Assembly: GCF_010560025.1 (NCBI RefSeq)
Contig: NZ_SAIY01000002.1
Span: 806,001 to 870,000 of the forward strand
DNA length: 64,000 nt
Reading direction: 5' to 3'
Source: Verrucosispora sioxanthis
Lineage (GTDB): Bacteria > Actinomycetota > Actinomycetes > Mycobacteriales > Micromonosporaceae
Part shown: piece after piece, positions 8,061-17,119 of the stretch
Position numbering within the stretch: the stretch's first letter is position 1
Layout of the letters: every line of letters starts with the position of its first letter
Made by a program: the position numbers and the translations under genes
Notes under the pieces: generated by a model
Database searches by the model: none
Told to the model about the DNA's origin: nothing
The model's input: only the letters and a program-made list of their open reading frames with translations

Positions 8061-10849
8061 GCTCGTCGGGCGCGGGGGCTGCTCGGTGTCACCGTGCTGC
8101 GGAGCGTCCGCCCCGGATGCCTCGTGGCTGCCCGCCGAGTCAGCCGGACCGGCGACCCCGGTCGACGGCGGGGTTGCCGCGACGCGACCGGTACGCACCG
8201 GCGGAGTGGCCCGCTCGGCCGGCCGGTCGGCCGCCTCCTCGGTCGGGTCCACCGACGGCGCGGCCTCGGCCGACGCCGGTACGGCCGGTGTCGGCTCGTC
8301 GGTCGCCTGCTCGGCACCGGTCGTCGTGGTGCCGGCCGGGTCGACCCCGACGCGGTGTCGGAGTCGGCGGCCGGGTCGACCGCACCGACCGGTTCGTCGG
8401 TGACGACGTCGGCAACCGCCGGAGCGGTCACCTCGAACGGCTGCACGCCGCCGAACAGCGCCGGCAGGGTGCCGGTGTACGCCTCGCGCAGCTCGTCCAG
8501 GCCGATCCGGAACTGGCCGTGCACCTCCAGCGCGCCGGCCGTCGGGTCGGTGACGCCGATCAGCTCCCACGGCACGCCGTGCTCACCGCAGAGCGCGGTG
8601 AACGCCTTCTCGTGACCGCGCGGCACCGAGACGAGCACCCGGCCGGCCGACTCGCTGAACAGGAAGACGAACGGCATCGAGGTGCCCTCGAAACGCTCCG
8701 GCACCGCGATCCGCGCCCCGACGCCATGGCGCAGGCAGGACTCCACCAGGCTCTGCGCGAGACCACCGTCGGAGAGGTCGTGCGCGGAGCTGAGGTGCCC
8801 GACCCGGGCCGCGTCGGCCAGCAGGCCGGCGAGCTGCTTCTCGCGGGCCAGGTCGACGTGCGGGGGTACGCCACCGAGGTGCTGGTGGACGACCCAGGCC
8901 CACTCCGAGCCGGAGAGCTCCACGTGCGTCTCGCCGAGCAGGAAGAGCTGGTCGTGATCGGCACCGGCGCGCGGGACGAAGCCCGACGCCACCCGGTCGG
9001 CCACGTTCTCCAGCACCCCGAGCACGCCGACGACCGGCGTCGGGTGGATGGCCGCCGCCCCGGTCTGGTTGTAGAAGCTGACGTTGCCGCCGGTCACCGG
9101 GATGCCCAGCTCGGCGCAGCCGTCGGCCAGGCCGCGTACGGCCTCGGCGAACTGCCACATCACGCCCGGGTCCTCGGGCGAGCCGAAGTTCAGGCAGTCG
9201 GTGACCGCGATCGGCGTCGCGCCGGTCACCGCCACGTTCCGGTACGCCTCGGCCAACGCCAACTTGGCGCCCTGGTACGGGTCGAGCCGGGCGTGCCGGC
9301 CGTTGCCGTCCACGGACAGCGCCACGCCCAGCCCGGTGCGCTCGTCGATGCGGATCACACCCGAGTCCTCCGGCTGGGCGAGCACGGTGTTGCCCAGCAC
9401 GTAGCGGTCGTACTGCTCGGTGACCCAGGTCTTGTCGCAGAGGTTGGGTGAGGCGATCATCCGCAGCACGGTCTCGCGCAGCGTGTCCGGGTCGCCCGGC
9501 CGGGGCAGCGTCTCGGCCCGGTCGGCCTGGAGCAGGATCAGGTCCGCCGGCTCGCGCATCGGCCGGGCGTAGACCGGCCCGTCGTCCACGAGCGAGCCCG
9601 GCGGCACATCCACCACCAGGTGGTCCCGCCAGGTGATGTGCAGCCGGCCCGGTGAACCGTCCGACTCGGGCGCGGTGACCTCGCCGATCGCGGTGGCCCA
9701 GACGCCCCACTTCTCGGCGGTCTTGAGCACCGCCTCAAGCTTCTCCGGCGCGACGACCAGCAGCATCCGCTCCTGGGACTCGCTGGCCAGGATCTCGTGC
9801 GGCTCCATCGAGGGCTCACGCAGCGGCACCCGCTCCAGCCACACCCGCATGCCGGTGCCGGCGGAGGCGGCCGTCTCGGTCAGGGCGCAGGTCAGGCCGG
9901 CACCGCCGAGGTCCTGGATGCCGACGACCAGTTCGGCGTCGTACAACTCCAGGCACGCCTCGATCAGCAGCTTCTCCATGAACGGGTCGCCCACCTGCAC
10001 GGACGGGCGACGCTGCTCGCTGCCTTCGGTGAAGGTGGCGCTGGCCAGCACCGAGACGCCGCCGATGCCGTCCCGGCCGGTCTTGGCGCCCATCAGCACC
10101 ACCACGTTGCCGGGGCCGGTGGCGTCCTTCTTCTGCAGCCGGTCGACCGGCAGCACGCCCAGGCAGAGCGCGTTGACCAGGGGGTTGCCCTGGTAGCAGG
10201 GGTCGAAGACCACCTCGCCACCGATGTTGGGCAGACCGAGACAGTTGCCGTAGCCGCCGACACCGGCGACCACGCCGGGGAGCACCCGGGCGGTGTCGGG
10301 GTGGTCCGCGGCGCCGAAGCGCAGCGGGTCCATCACCGCCACCGGACGGGCGCCCATCGCCAGGATGTCGCGGACGATGCCGCCGACACCGGTCGCCGCG
10401 CCCTGGTACGGCTCGACGAAGCTCGGGTGGTTGTGCGACTCGACCTTGAAGGTCACCGCGAGTTCGTCGGAGATCCGCACGACCCCGGCGTTCTCCCCGA
10501 TGCCGGCGAGCATCCGGTCGCTCGGCGGGGCCTTCTCCCCGAACTGCCGCAGATGCACCTTGCTGGACTTGTAGGAGCAGTGCTCGCTCCACATGATCGA
10601 GTACATCGCCAGCTCGGACTGGGTCGGCCGGCGGCCCAGGATGTGCCGGATGCGGTCGTACTCGTCATCGGCGAGCCCCAGCTCGGTGTACGGCTGAAGT
10701 TCCTCCGGGGTGCCCGCGGCGCGCGGCACGGTGTCCACCCCGTGGGCCCAGTCGGTGGCCGCCGGGACAGCGGCGTGCCGGGCCGGAGCGACCGGCTGGG
10801 CCGGCACCGCCTCCGGGTTCTCCCGCACCGGGTCCGGGTGCGTGGTCAT
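7298..10849 (-). CDS. purL: phosphoribosylformylglycinamidine synthase subunit PurL, continuing into a ComB-like domain
   Basis: PurL (with PurQ and PurS) converts FGAR to FGAM. Residues 1 to about 806 are a full-length Pur[57 protein letters not shown] and the ending FGGVQPFEV. The frame then stays open for another 377 codons without a stop. The middle of this extension is an implausible Arg/Pro-rich stretch, and the end is a 2-phosphosulfolactate phosphatase-like sequence. Reading across shows the likely real frame leaving and rejoining through three apparent one-base losses at CCCC runs (plus strand 8345-8348, 8016-8019, 7901-7904). Their sum restores the original frame. If these are consensus errors the product is a PurL-linker-ComB fusion of about 1184 residues. 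The ATG at 10849 has AAGGAG upstream. purQ lies 67 nt upstream. Confidence 0.85.
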   Translation of the reverse strand: MTTHPDPVRENPEAVPAQPVAPARHAAVPAATDWAHGVDTVPRAAGTPEELQPYTELGLADDEYDRIRHILGRRPTQSELAMYSIMWSEHCSYKSSKVHLRQFGEKAPPSDRMLAGIGENAGVVRISDELAVTFKVESHNHPSFVEPYQGAATGVGGIVRDILAMGARPVAVMDPLRFGAADHPDTARVLPGVVAGVGGYGNCLGLPNIGGEVVFDPCYQGNPLVNALCLGVLPVDRLQKKDATGPGNVVVLMGAKTGRDGIGGVSVLASATFTEGSEQRRPSVQVGDPFMEKLLIEACLELYDAELVVGIQDLGGAGLTCALTETAASAGTGMRVWLERVPLREPSMEPHEILASESQERMLLVVAPEKLEAVLKTAEKWGVWATAIGEVTAPESDGSPGRLHITWRDHLVVDVPPGSLVDDGPVYARPMREPADLILLQADRAETLPRPGDPDTLRETVLRMIASPNLCDKTWVTEQYDRYVLGNTVLAQPEDSGVIRIDERTGLGVALSVDGNGRHARLDPYQGAKLALAEAYRNVAVTGATPIAVTDCLNFGSPEDPGVMWQFAEAVRGLADGCAELGIPVTGGNVSFYNQTGAAAIHPTPVVGVLGVLENVADRVASGFVPRAGADHDQLFLLGETHVELSGSEWAWVVHQHLGGVPPHVDLAREKQLAGLLADAARVGHLSSAHDLSDGGLAQSLVESCLRHGVGARIAVPERFEGTSMPFVFLFSESAGRVLVSVPRGHEKAFTALCGEHGVPWELIGVTDPTAGALEVHGQFRIGLDELREAYTGTLPALFGGVQPFEVTAPAVADVVTDEPVGAVDPAADSDTASGSTRPAPRRPVPSRRPTSRHRPYRRRPRPRRRWTRPRRRPTGRPSGPLRRCVPVASRQPRRRPGSPVRLTRRAATRHPGRTLRSTVTPSSPRARRALRRWPRPYPPNRDRGPVRLGPGGCGRTRPGLRRAGGGGRVVVHHHRRGGGGSGMRVHPFPWGEQAAAYARRVGAVAATGRRQVTRDHPWSLSPAALSRAPVVTDLVLPSPNGSAISAAASATGLPVVAANLRNARAVGRWLTSRGYGSTAAPIGVVAAGERWPDGSLRPSVEDQLGAASVLDALSGAPGGLSVEAATALAALASIPDVPAAIRGCVSGRELIEGGFAEDVEIAVRLGTSDVIPLLRQGVFSAA

Positions 10850-10916
10850 GACGTCTCCTTGTTGCGCTCGCCGCCCGACGGGCGGGTGAGCCGACCGATG
10901 ATCCCGCCGCGCACGG

Positions 10917-11600
10917 TCACGCCGGCGCCCCCACCAGGTGCTTGAGCACCGAGGTGAAGAAGCCGAGACCGTCGAGGGAGGGGCCGGTGAGCGCCTCCAC
11001 CGCGTGCTCGGGATGCGGCATGATGCCGACCACGTTGCCGGCCTGGTTGGTGATCGCGGCGATGTCGCGCTGCGATCCGTTGGGGTTGCCGCCGACGTAA
11101 CGGGCGACGACCCGGCCCTCGGCCTCCAGCTGGTCCAACGTCGCCGGGTCGGCGACGTAGCAGCCCTCGCCGTTCTTGACCGGGATCAGCACCTCCTGGC
11201 CCGGCTGGAACGTGTTCGTCCAGGCGGTGCCGGTCGCCTCGATGCGCAGGATCTGGTCGCGGTTGCGGAAGTGCAGGTGCTGGTTGCGGGTGAGCGCCCC
11301 GGGCAGCAGGTGCGCCTCGCAGAGGATCTGGAAGCCGTTGCAGATGCCCAGCACGGGCAGGCCACCACCGGCCGCGTCGATGATCTTCTCCATCACCGGC
11401 GCGAACCGGGCGATGGCGCCGCAGCGCAGGTAGTCACCGTAGGAGAAGCCGCCGGGCAGGACGACGGCGTCCACCCCGTGCAGCTCCGCCTCGCCGTGCC
11501 AGAGACGGACCGGTTCGGCGCCGGCGATCCGTACGGCCCGGGCGGCGTCCCCGTCGTCGAGCGAGCCGGGGAACGTCACCACACCGACCCGGGCGGTCAC
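10917..11600 (-). CDS. purQ: phosphoribosylformylglycinamidine synthase subunit PurQ (glutaminase)
   Basis: PurQ is the class I glutamine amidotransferase that supplies ammonia to PurL. The 227 residues show [16 protein letters not shown], the nucleophile Cys in [11 protein letters not shown] and the His/Glu pair in [10 protein letters not shown]. The length is typical. Its GTG start overlaps the purS stop codon by 4 nt (GTGA), so translation is coupled. Confidence 0.97.
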   Translation of the reverse strand: MTARVGVVTFPGSLDDGDAARAVRIAGAEPVRLWHGEAELHGVDAVVLPGGFSYGDYLRCGAIARFAPVMEKIIDAAGGGLPVLGICNGFQILCEAHLLPGALTRNQHLHFRNRDQILRIEATGTAWTNTFQPGQEVLIPVKNGEGCYVADPATLDQLEAEGRVVARYVGGNPNGSQRDIAAITNQAGNVVGIMPHPEHAVEALTGPSLDGLGFFTSVLKHLVGAPA

Positions 11601-11860
11601 GGCCGGGCTTCCGCGGGCTCGTCGGTCTCGACCAGATGGACCGTGAAGTCCTCGATGACCGGGTTGGCGAGCAGCTTGTCGGCGATCTCCCGGGCCCGGT
11701 CCAGGTCCGGTTCACCGGTAAAGTCGATCTCGATCCGCCTGCCGATCCGTACCGAGGCGACGTCGTTGACGCCGAGCCGGGGCAGCGCGTTTGCGACGGC
11801 CTGGCCCTGAGGATCGAGGATCTCGGGCTTGAGCATGACGTCGACGACGACGCGAGGCAC
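11597..11860 (-). CDS. purS: phosphoribosylformylglycinamidine synthase subunit PurS
   Basis: PurS is the small structural subunit that bridges PurQ and PurL. The 87-residue protein has the family core [17 protein letters not shown] and [15 protein letters not shown] sequence (here [11 protein letters not shown]). The GTG at 11860 is chosen because AGGAGT lies 6-8 nt upstream and the conserved sequence starts at once. It is the first gene of purS-purQ-purL. Confidence 0.94.
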   Translation of the reverse strand: MPRVVVDVMLKPEILDPQGQAVANALPRLGVNDVASVRIGRRIEIDFTGEPDLDRAREIADKLLANPVIEDFTVHLVETDEPAEARP

Positions 11861-12004
11861 TGGGCACTCCTGACTGTGTACGCAGTTGGGTGCCGACCCA
11901 CAACGGGCGAGCGCAGCCAGCCTACCTGGCAGATGCCGCACCGGACGCACCGGCCGGACGCCGCTGGAGTGCCGCTCGACCCTAGCCGCACGGACCGATC
12001 GGGA

Positions 12005-12044
12005 CCGATACGGGTTCGTTGCGATCCCGATACGGCTTCGTTGC
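12005..12044 (+). repeat. two direct copies of an 18-nt motif
   Basis: CCGATACGGGTTCGTTGC (12005-12022) recurs at 12027-12044 with one mismatch, a period of 22 nt (about two helical turns). It sits upstream of the protease gene and could be a tandem regulator site. No known binding motif is recognised. Confidence 0.6.
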
Positions 12045-12102
12045 CCGCCACCGATCGATCGCGGGTGGCCTGGCGACGGGAAATCGAGCTGTCACATCAC
12101 CT

Positions 12103-12128
12103 TGTTTCAATGAACCTCTTGTGAAACA
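12103..12128. promoter_or_regulatory. TGTTTCA-N12-TGAAACA inverted repeat
   Basis: Perfect 7-bp arms (12103-12109, 12122-12128) lie 126 nt before the protease start, in an AT-richer patch. The geometry suits a dimeric repressor or activator, possibly overlapping the promoter. The regulator is unknown. Confidence 0.4.
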
Positions 12129-12253
12129 CCTCACCGGGCCCTACGGTACATCGTCAGACGTCGATGTAACGACGTCGCGGTGGCGGATCACCCCCGTCCG
12201 TCGCCGCAGGCCGGCCCGGTGAACCCGGGTCCTGGGAACCCCGAAGGAGTCCC

Positions 12254-12934
12254 ATGCGCATCCGATCCCTGATCGCGGTCCTCGCCACCGCCATGGCCGC
12301 GGTGATGGGCGCCAGTTCAGGCGCCGTCGCCTCACCCGTCGCTCCCCTCATCATCGGCGGCGGCACCGTCTCCTCGGCGCCGTGGGCCGCCGCGGTCTTC
12401 AGCAACGGCTCGTTCACCTGCTCCGGCACGATCATCGCCCCGCAGTGGGTCCTCACCGCTCGGCACTGCCTCGGCGGCTCGATGTCGGTCCGGGTGGGCA
12501 GCGTCTACCGCTCCTCCGGTGGTGTCACCCGCACGGTCAGCGCCACCTACGGCCGGTACGACCTGGCCCTGATGCGCCTGTCCAGCTCGGTGAGCACCAG
12601 CTACGTCACGCTGGCCTCAAGCAACCCGCCGGTCAACTCGACCAACTCGATCTACGGCTGGGGCATGACCTGCTACAGCGGCTGCTCGGCGTCGAGCCAG
12701 CTCAAGACCGCGAGCGTCCGGGTCACCAGCACGAACGTGAGTGACGCGTACGGCGGGCAGGCGATCCGGAGCACCCGGATCAACGGCAACGCCTGGCGTG
12801 GCGACTCGGGCGGCCCGCAGTTCTACAACGGCCAGCAGGTCGGGGTGGCCTCCACCGCCGACGGCCAGAGCATCCAGAACTACGGCAGCGTCGCGTACAA
12901 CCGTGCCTGGATCCGGTCCGTTTCCGGCGTCTGA
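12254..12934 (+). CDS. secreted trypsin-like serine protease (S1 family)
   Basis: The 226-residue preproprotein has a signal peptide (about 1-27) and a short propeptide before IIGGG at residue 33, the expected mature N-terminus. The catalytic triad is His71 (LTARHC), Asp103 (RYDLALM) and Ser185 (RGDSGGP). Four Cys residues beyond the signal peptide (56, 72, 140, 144) allow two disulphides. It should act outside the cell. AAGGAG precedes the ATG. The gene stands alone, with a strong terminator behind it. Confidence 0.92.
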   Translation: MRIRSLIAVLATAMAAVMGASSGAVASPVAPLIIGGGTVSSAPWAAAVFSNGSFTCSGTIIAPQWVLTARHCLGGSMSVRVGSVYRSSGGVTRTVSATYGRYDLALMRLSSSVSTSYVTLASSNPPVNSTNSIYGWGMTCYSGCSASSQLKTASVRVTSTNVSDAYGGQAIRSTRINGNAWRGDSGGPQFYNGQQVGVASTADGQSIQNYGSVAYNRAWIRSVSGV

Positions 12935-12950
12935 CGCGTTAGCGCCCGTG

Positions 12951-13000
12951 GCGGCGCGGATGGTGGGCCCTGCGCCTGCCGTCCGCGCCGCGCGGTTTTT
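12951..13000 (+). terminator. rho-independent terminator of the protease gene
   Basis: Perfect 10-bp arms (12951-12960 with 12982-12991) are followed within a few bases by a run of five T (12996-13000). It is the clearest intrinsic terminator in the window. Confidence 0.85.
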
Positions 13001-13064
13001 CAGCATCCGGGCAGGTGAACAAGGCTCACGATGTACCGCACCCGGGCCTGCCAGCATCGGAATC

Positions 13065-13523
13065 GTGCTGGTCGTGACGACGGATCAACTTCCCGGCTAC
13101 GAGATCCGCCAGATCCTCGGCGAGGTGGTCTCCTCCATGGCCAGAACCCGTAACCCGTACCGCGAAGGGGTGAAGAACCTGCGCGGTGGCGCGTACGACC
13201 CGATGGCGCCGGACAACCTCACCCGCTGGCGTACCGACTCGGTGGCCCGCCTCGGCGAGGAGGCCCGGCGGCTCGGCGCGAACGCGGTGGTGGGGATGCG
13301 GTTCGACAGTCGCGACTGCGGCGAGATGTGGATGGAGATCTGCGCCTACGGCACGGCCGTCATCGTGGTCCCCAAGGTCCCCGACGTGATGCCCCCCGAC
13401 CAGCCCCTGGTGGCTGCCGAGACCGCCCAGGAACCAGCCTTCGCCGAGGAACCTGGCAAGATCGCCGAGCCCCCCAGCGCCCCCACCCTCGGCACCGCCC
13501 CCGAAACCCCCACCCGCGACTAA
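13065..13523 (+). CDS. YbjQ/UPF0145 family protein
   Basis: The 152-residue protein opens with LVVTTDQLPGYEIRQILGEVVSSMARTRN and continues RLGEEARRLGANAVVGMRFDS, the conserved body of the YbjQ (DUF74, putative heavy-metal-binding) family. About 50 Pro/Glu/Ala-rich residues follow it. The family forms pentamers; its function is not established. The start is GTG at 13065, just before the conserved part; no good ribosome binding site is seen. It converges with purB, with a palindromic repeat between them. Confidence 0.8.
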   Translation: MLVVTTDQLPGYEIRQILGEVVSSMARTRNPYREGVKNLRGGAYDPMAPDNLTRWRTDSVARLGEEARRLGANAVVGMRFDSRDCGEMWMEICAYGTAVIVVPKVPDVMPPDQPLVAAETAQEPAFAEEPGKIAEPPSAPTLGTAPETPTRD

Positions 13524-13546
13524 CCCCACCCCGCCTCAGCCGCGTC

Positions 13547-13601
13547 GATCATGAAGTTGTTGCCATCCCGCCCGGCGTGGCGCGACAACAACTTCATGAT
13601 C
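13547..13601. repeat. palindromic intergenic repeat, copy 1
   Basis: Perfect 16-bp arms GATCATGAAGTTGTTG (13547-13562) and CAACAACTTCATGATC (13586-13601) flank a GC-rich 23-nt centre. The same arms occur at 39084-39140 and 40158-40222. This copy lies between convergent genes and may also act as a bidirectional terminator. Confidence 0.85.
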
Positions 13602-13628
13602 AACGAGAGATGTCCCCGGGGCGCCGAG

Positions 13629-15053
13629 TTAGAGGATGGGGGGTGGGGAGTAGGTGGCGGCCTGGGGGTGGGACTCGACGATTTTGGTGATTCGTGCGGT
13701 GACTGCCTGGATCTGGGCGGGGGTGGCGCCTACGAAGGCGGCACGGTCGGCCACCAGGGCGTCGATCTCGGGGCGGGACAGGCCCAGGCGAGGGTCGGCG
13801 GCCAGACGGTCGAAGAGGTCGTTGTCGGGGGTGCCCTGCTCGCGCATGGCCAGGGCGACCGCGACCGCGTGCTCCTTGATCGCCTCGTGGGCGGTCTCCC
13901 GACCCACGCCCCGGCGCACCGCCGCCACCAGGATCTTCGTGGTGGCCAGGAACGGCAGGAACCGCTCCAACTCCCGGTTGATCACCGCCGGGTACGCGCC
14001 GAACTCGTCGAGCACGGTCAGGAACGTCTGGAACAGCCCGTCGGCGGCGAAGAACGCGTCCGGCAGGGCCACCCGGCGCACCACCGAGCAGGAGACGTCA
14101 CCCTCGTTCCACTGGTCACCGGCCAGCTCGCCGACCATCGACAGGTAGCCCCGGATGATCACCGCGAAGCCGTTGACCCGCTCCGACGAGCGGGTGTTCA
14201 TCTTGTGCGGCATCGCGCTGGAACCGACCTGGCCGGGCTTGAAGCCCTCGGTGGCCAGCTCCTGACCGACCATCAACCGGATCGTGGTGGCCAGCGACGA
14301 CGGTGCCGCGGCCACCTGAGCCAGCGCGGAGAGCACGTCGAAGTCGAGCGAACGCGGGTAGACCTGCCCGACGCTGCCCAGCACCCGACTGAAGCCGAGG
14401 TGCTCGGCGACCCGGTGCTCCAGCTCGGCCACCTTCGCCGCGTCGCCATCGAAGAGATCGAGCTGGTCGGCGGCTGTGCCCACCGGCCCCTTGATCCCCC
14501 GCAACGGGTACCGGACGATCAGGTCCTCCAGCCGCTCGTACGCGATCAGCAGCTCCTCGGCGGCCGACGCGAAGCGCTTGCCCAGCGTGGTGGCCTGCGC
14601 CGCCACGTTGTGCGATCGGCCGGCCATCACCACGTCGGCGTACTCGTGGGCGTGCCAGGCGAGCCGGGCCAGCGTCGCCACCACGCGGTCCCGGATCAGC
14701 TCCAGCGAGCGGCGCACCTGGAGCTGCTCGACGTTCTCGGTGAGGTCCCGGGAAGTCATCCCCTTGTGCACGTGCTCGTGCCCGGCGAGCGCGCTGAACT
14801 CCTCGATCCGGGCCTTCACGTCGTGCCGGGTGACCCGCTCCCGTGCCGCGATCGAGGCGAGGTCGACGTCGTCGAGCACCCGCTCGTACGCCTCGACCAC
14901 CCCGTCCGGCACCGGCACGCCCAGCTCCCGCTGCGCCCGGAGCACGGCGAGCCAGAGCCGTCGTTCCAGCCGGATCTTCTCCTCCGGCGACCAGAGGGTG
15001 ACCAGCTCGGGCGAGGCGTACCGGTTGGCAAGCACGTTAGGGATCGTCGTCAC
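13629..15053 (-). CDS. purB: adenylosuccinate lyase
   Basis: PurB cleaves SAICAR and adenylosuccinate, releasing fumarate, so it serves both IMP and AMP synthesis. The 474-residue protein starts TTIPNVLANRYASPEL and carries HKGMTSRDLTENVEQ, AGRSHNVAAQ (the actinobacterial variant of the His motif) and the signature GSSAMPHKMN with the catalytic flexible-loop Ser. The GTG at 15053 begins the conserved sequence, with a GGCGGG upstream. It diverges from the antitoxin gene. Confidence 0.96.
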   Translation of the reverse strand: MTTIPNVLANRYASPELVTLWSPEEKIRLERRLWLAVLRAQRELGVPVPDGVVEAYERVLDDVDLASIAARERVTRHDVKARIEEFSALAGHEHVHKGMTSRDLTENVEQLQVRRSLELIRDRVVATLARLAWHAHEYADVVMAGRSHNVAAQATTLGKRFASAAEELLIAYERLEDLIVRYPLRGIKGPVGTAADQLDLFDGDAAKVAELEHRVAEHLGFSRVLGSVGQVYPRSLDFDVLSALAQVAAAPSSLATTIRLMVGQELATEGFKPGQVGSSAMPHKMNTRSSERVNGFAVIIRGYLSMVGELAGDQWNEGDVSCSVVRRVALPDAFFAADGLFQTFLTVLDEFGAYPAVINRELERFLPFLATTKILVAAVRRGVGRETAHEAIKEHAVAVALAMREQGTPDNDLFDRLAADPRLGLSRPEIDALVADRAAFVGATPAQIQAVTARITKIVESHPQAATYSPPPIL

Positions 15054-15137
15054 CCCGCCATTCTCGCGATCCCGCGGCACAGGTGGCCGGGCGGGTACCG
15101 GGGTGATGTCACCCCACCTCGTTCGTTTACGGCGACG

Positions 15138-15143
15138 TATACT
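15138..15143 (+). promoter_or_regulatory. -10 element, leaderless promoter of the toxin-antitoxin operon
   Basis: TATACT ends 6 nt before the ATG at 15150, so transcription should start at or next to the start codon. There is no Shine-Dalgarno sequence. A leaderless mRNA is common in actinomycetes and fits an autoregulated antitoxin. Confidence 0.55.
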
Positions 15144-15149
15144 CGATGG

Positions 15150-15404
15150 ATGACGACGATGATGCGGGTCAGTCCGGAGACGCGGGAGCAGGTGCTCCGG
15201 GTCGCAGCCGAGGACTTTGGCGGGGTGACCGCCGACGAAGCGGTCAAGCGTCTGCTCGAAGAGCACTGGCGGGTCAAGGCAGTCGCCGCGATGGATCACT
15301 ATCGGGCAGCCGACCCGGACGGCTGGGCGGAGTATCTGGTCGAATCGGAGGGGTGGCACCGGACCGACGCGCCCGTCAGCGACCCGTGGGACGAGCAGGA
15401 GTGA
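15150..15404 (+). CDS. MazE-type antitoxin
   Basis: This 84-residue acidic protein has an N-terminal TTMMRVSPETREQVLRVA segment like a ribbon-helix-helix DNA-binding domain, then EAVKRLLEEHW and an acidic C-terminus that would wrap the toxin. It directly precedes a MazF-type toxin and overlaps its GTG by 4 nt. Function is inferred from this pairing and size. It is expected to neutralise the toxin and repress its own promoter. Confidence 0.75.
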   Translation: MTTMMRVSPETREQVLRVAAEDFGGVTADEAVKRLLEEHWRVKAVAAMDHYRAADPDGWAEYLVESEGWHRTDAPVSDPWDEQE

Positions 15405-15745
15405 CCCGCGTTCGCCCCTGGGAGATCTGGTGGCTCGACTTCGACCCGACTGAGGGCCGTGAGCAGGCCGGGCAACGTCCGGCCCTGGTCGTCTCGTCCC
15501 GTTTCCATCTTGATCTGACCGCAGGCGCATTGGTCAGCGTGCTGCCTCTGACGACCCGGGAGCGACCCGGCTGGCTACACCGGGTGGCGATCGAGGTACC
15601 GGGCCGTAAGGCAGGGTGGGTGATTACCGAGCAGGTGCGGACGGTGTCGGCGAACCGGCTGACCGGTCGCGGGCCCGTGTATCGACTGCGCTCGGAGCAG
15701 GTCAACGACGTGCGTCGGGTACTCCGGCAGATGATCGACCTTTGA
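15401..15745 (+). CDS. MazF/PemK-family endoribonuclease toxin
   Basis: The 114-residue protein reads RPWEIWWLDFDPTEGREQAGQRPALVVSS, then VLPLTTRERPG and WVITEQVRTVSANRL. These are the conserved strands of the MazF fold, including the basic and Thr residues used for RNA cleavage. The start is GTG overlapping the antitoxin stop (GTGA), so the pair is translationally coupled. The target sequence cannot be predicted. Confidence 0.9.
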   Translation: MTRVRPWEIWWLDFDPTEGREQAGQRPALVVSSRFHLDLTAGALVSVLPLTTRERPGWLHRVAIEVPGRKAGWVITEQVRTVSANRLTGRGPVYRLRSEQVNDVRRVLRQMIDL

Positions 15746-15772
15746 GCCGTCCGCCAACCTCCCGGCCCGGCC

Positions 15773-17065
15773 TTATCGCTCCAGGATGGCGGTGACGCCC
15801 TGGCCGCCGGCGGCGCAGATGGAGATCAGGCCACGTCCGCTGCCCTTCTCGGCCAGCAGTTTGGCCAGGGTGGCGACGATCCGGCCGCCGGTGGCGGCGA
15901 ACGGGTGACCGGCGGCCAGCGACGAGCCGTTGACGTTGAGCTTGTCGGTGTCGATGGCGCCGAGCGGGGCGTCCAGGCCGAGCCGGTCCTTGCAGAACTC
16001 CGGTGACTCCCAGGCCGCCAGGGTCGCCAGCACCTGCGAGGCGAACGCCTCGTGGATCTCGTAGTAGTCGAAGTCCTGGAGGGTGAGCCCGGCCCGGTCG
16101 AGCAGCCGGGGCACCGCGTACGCGGGCGCCATCAGCAGCCCCTCCTCGCCGTGCACGAAGTCCACCGCGCCCGTCTCGGACCAGGAGAACCAGGCCAGCA
16201 CCGGCAGGTTGTGCTCGCGCGCCCAGTCCTCGCTGGCCAGCAACACGGTGGAGGCGCCGTCGGTCAGCGGCGACGAGTTGCCGGCGGTCATGGTGGCCCG
16301 TTCGGCGTCCGGCCCCTTGGCGCCGAAGACCGGCCGCAGCGTGCCCAGCTTCTCCAGGGTGGTGTCCGGGCGCAGGTTCTGATCGCGGGTCAGCCCCAGG
16401 TAGGGGGTCATCAGGTCGTCGAAGAAGCCCTTCTCGTACGCGGCGGCCAGCCGCTGGTGCGACCGCAGCGCCAACTCGTCCTGCGCCTGCCGGTCGACGT
16501 TCCAGCGCAGCGCGGTCTGCGCGGCGTGCTCACCCATCGACAGGCCGGTACGCGGCTCGGCGTTGCGGGGGATCTCCGGCCGGAACGGCTGGGCCGGGCG
16601 CAGTTTCGCGGCGATCCGTAGCCGCTCGCCGAGGCTGCGGGCGGAGTTCAGCTTGAGCAACGTGCGGCGCATGTCCTCGTTGACCGCGAGCGGAGCGTCG
16701 GAGGTGGTGTCCACGCCACCGGCGATGCCGACGTCGAGCTGACCGAGGGCGATCTTGTTGGCGACCAGGATGACGGCCTCCAGGCCGGTGCCGCAGGCCT
16801 GCTGGATGTCGTACGCCGGGGTGCGCGGGTCGAGCTTCGAGCCGAGCACCACCTCACGGGTGAGGTTGAAGTCCTTCGCGTGCTTGAGCACCGCACCGGC
16901 GACGACCTCGCCGACCCGCTGCCCGGCCAGACCGAACCGGGCGATCAGCCCGTCCAGGGCCGCACCTAGCATGTCGGAGTTGGAGGCGCTGGCGTAGCGC
17001 GAGTTGGAGCGGGCGAAGGGGATCCGGTTGCCGCCGATGATCGCGACCCGTCGAACGTTTTGCAC
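15773..17065 (-). CDS. fadA2: acetyl-CoA C-acyltransferase (thiolase), FadA2-like
   Basis: This 430-residue thiolase has nucleophile Cys91 in QQACGTGLEA, the HEAFA block, GHPFAATGGR and the second Cys in CAAGGQGV. It should cleave or form 3-ketoacyl-CoA in the cytosol. It is transcribed divergently from a high-molecular-weight FabG and a MaoC-type dehydratase, the same grouping as fadA2-fabG4-htdX of Mycobacterium tuberculosis, on which the name is based. The GTG at 17065 has GGAGG 6 nt upstream. Confidence 0.92.
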   Translation of the reverse strand: MQNVRRVAIIGGNRIPFARSNSRYASASNSDMLGAALDGLIARFGLAGQRVGEVVAGAVLKHAKDFNLTREVVLGSKLDPRTPAYDIQQACGTGLEAVILVANKIALGQLDVGIAGGVDTTSDAPLAVNEDMRRTLLKLNSARSLGERLRIAAKLRPAQPFRPEIPRNAEPRTGLSMGEHAAQTALRWNVDRQAQDELALRSHQRLAAAYEKGFFDDLMTPYLGLTRDQNLRPDTTLEKLGTLRPVFGAKGPDAERATMTAGNSSPLTDGASTVLLASEDWAREHNLPVLAWFSWSETGAVDFVHGEEGLLMAPAYAVPRLLDRAGLTLQDFDYYEIHEAFASQVLATLAAWESPEFCKDRLGLDAPLGAIDTDKLNVNGSSLAAGHPFAATGGRIVATLAKLLAEKGSGRGLISICAAGGQGVTAILER

Positions 17066-17095
17066 GATCCGCCTCCTCGAAAGTGTTGCCCGCAC

Positions 17096-17111
17096 CTTAC
17101 TCACCAGTAGG
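17096..17111. promoter_or_regulatory. imperfect palindrome between fadA2 and fabG4
   Basis: CnTACT-CACC-AGTAnG lies in the 54-nt gap between two divergent lipid genes and ends 9 nt before the fabG4 ATG. It could be an operator for both. The fabG4 message would then have a very short or absent leader. Confidence 0.35.
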
Positions 17112-17119
17112 CTACGCCT

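Larger units (their letters stand above)
11861..12253. promoter_or_regulatory. 393-nt intergenic region between divergent purS and protease genes
   Basis: No convincing gene is visible here. It must hold the promoters of purSQL (minus) and of the secreted protease (plus). Two structured elements, described separately, lie at 12005-12044 and 12103-12128. I could not assign -35/-10 boxes with confidence. Confidence 0.5.

Noticed and set aside
7298..10849. Programmed frameshifting to produce PurL-ComB
   Set aside because: Three separate shifts without slippery heptamers or downstream structures, and the same type of break in unrelated genes, make consensus error more likely.
13551..15404. A long open plus-strand frame opposite purB
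   Set aside because: It is the GC-rich antisense shadow of purB; only its last 84 codons, with their own promoter and homology, are real (the antitoxin).
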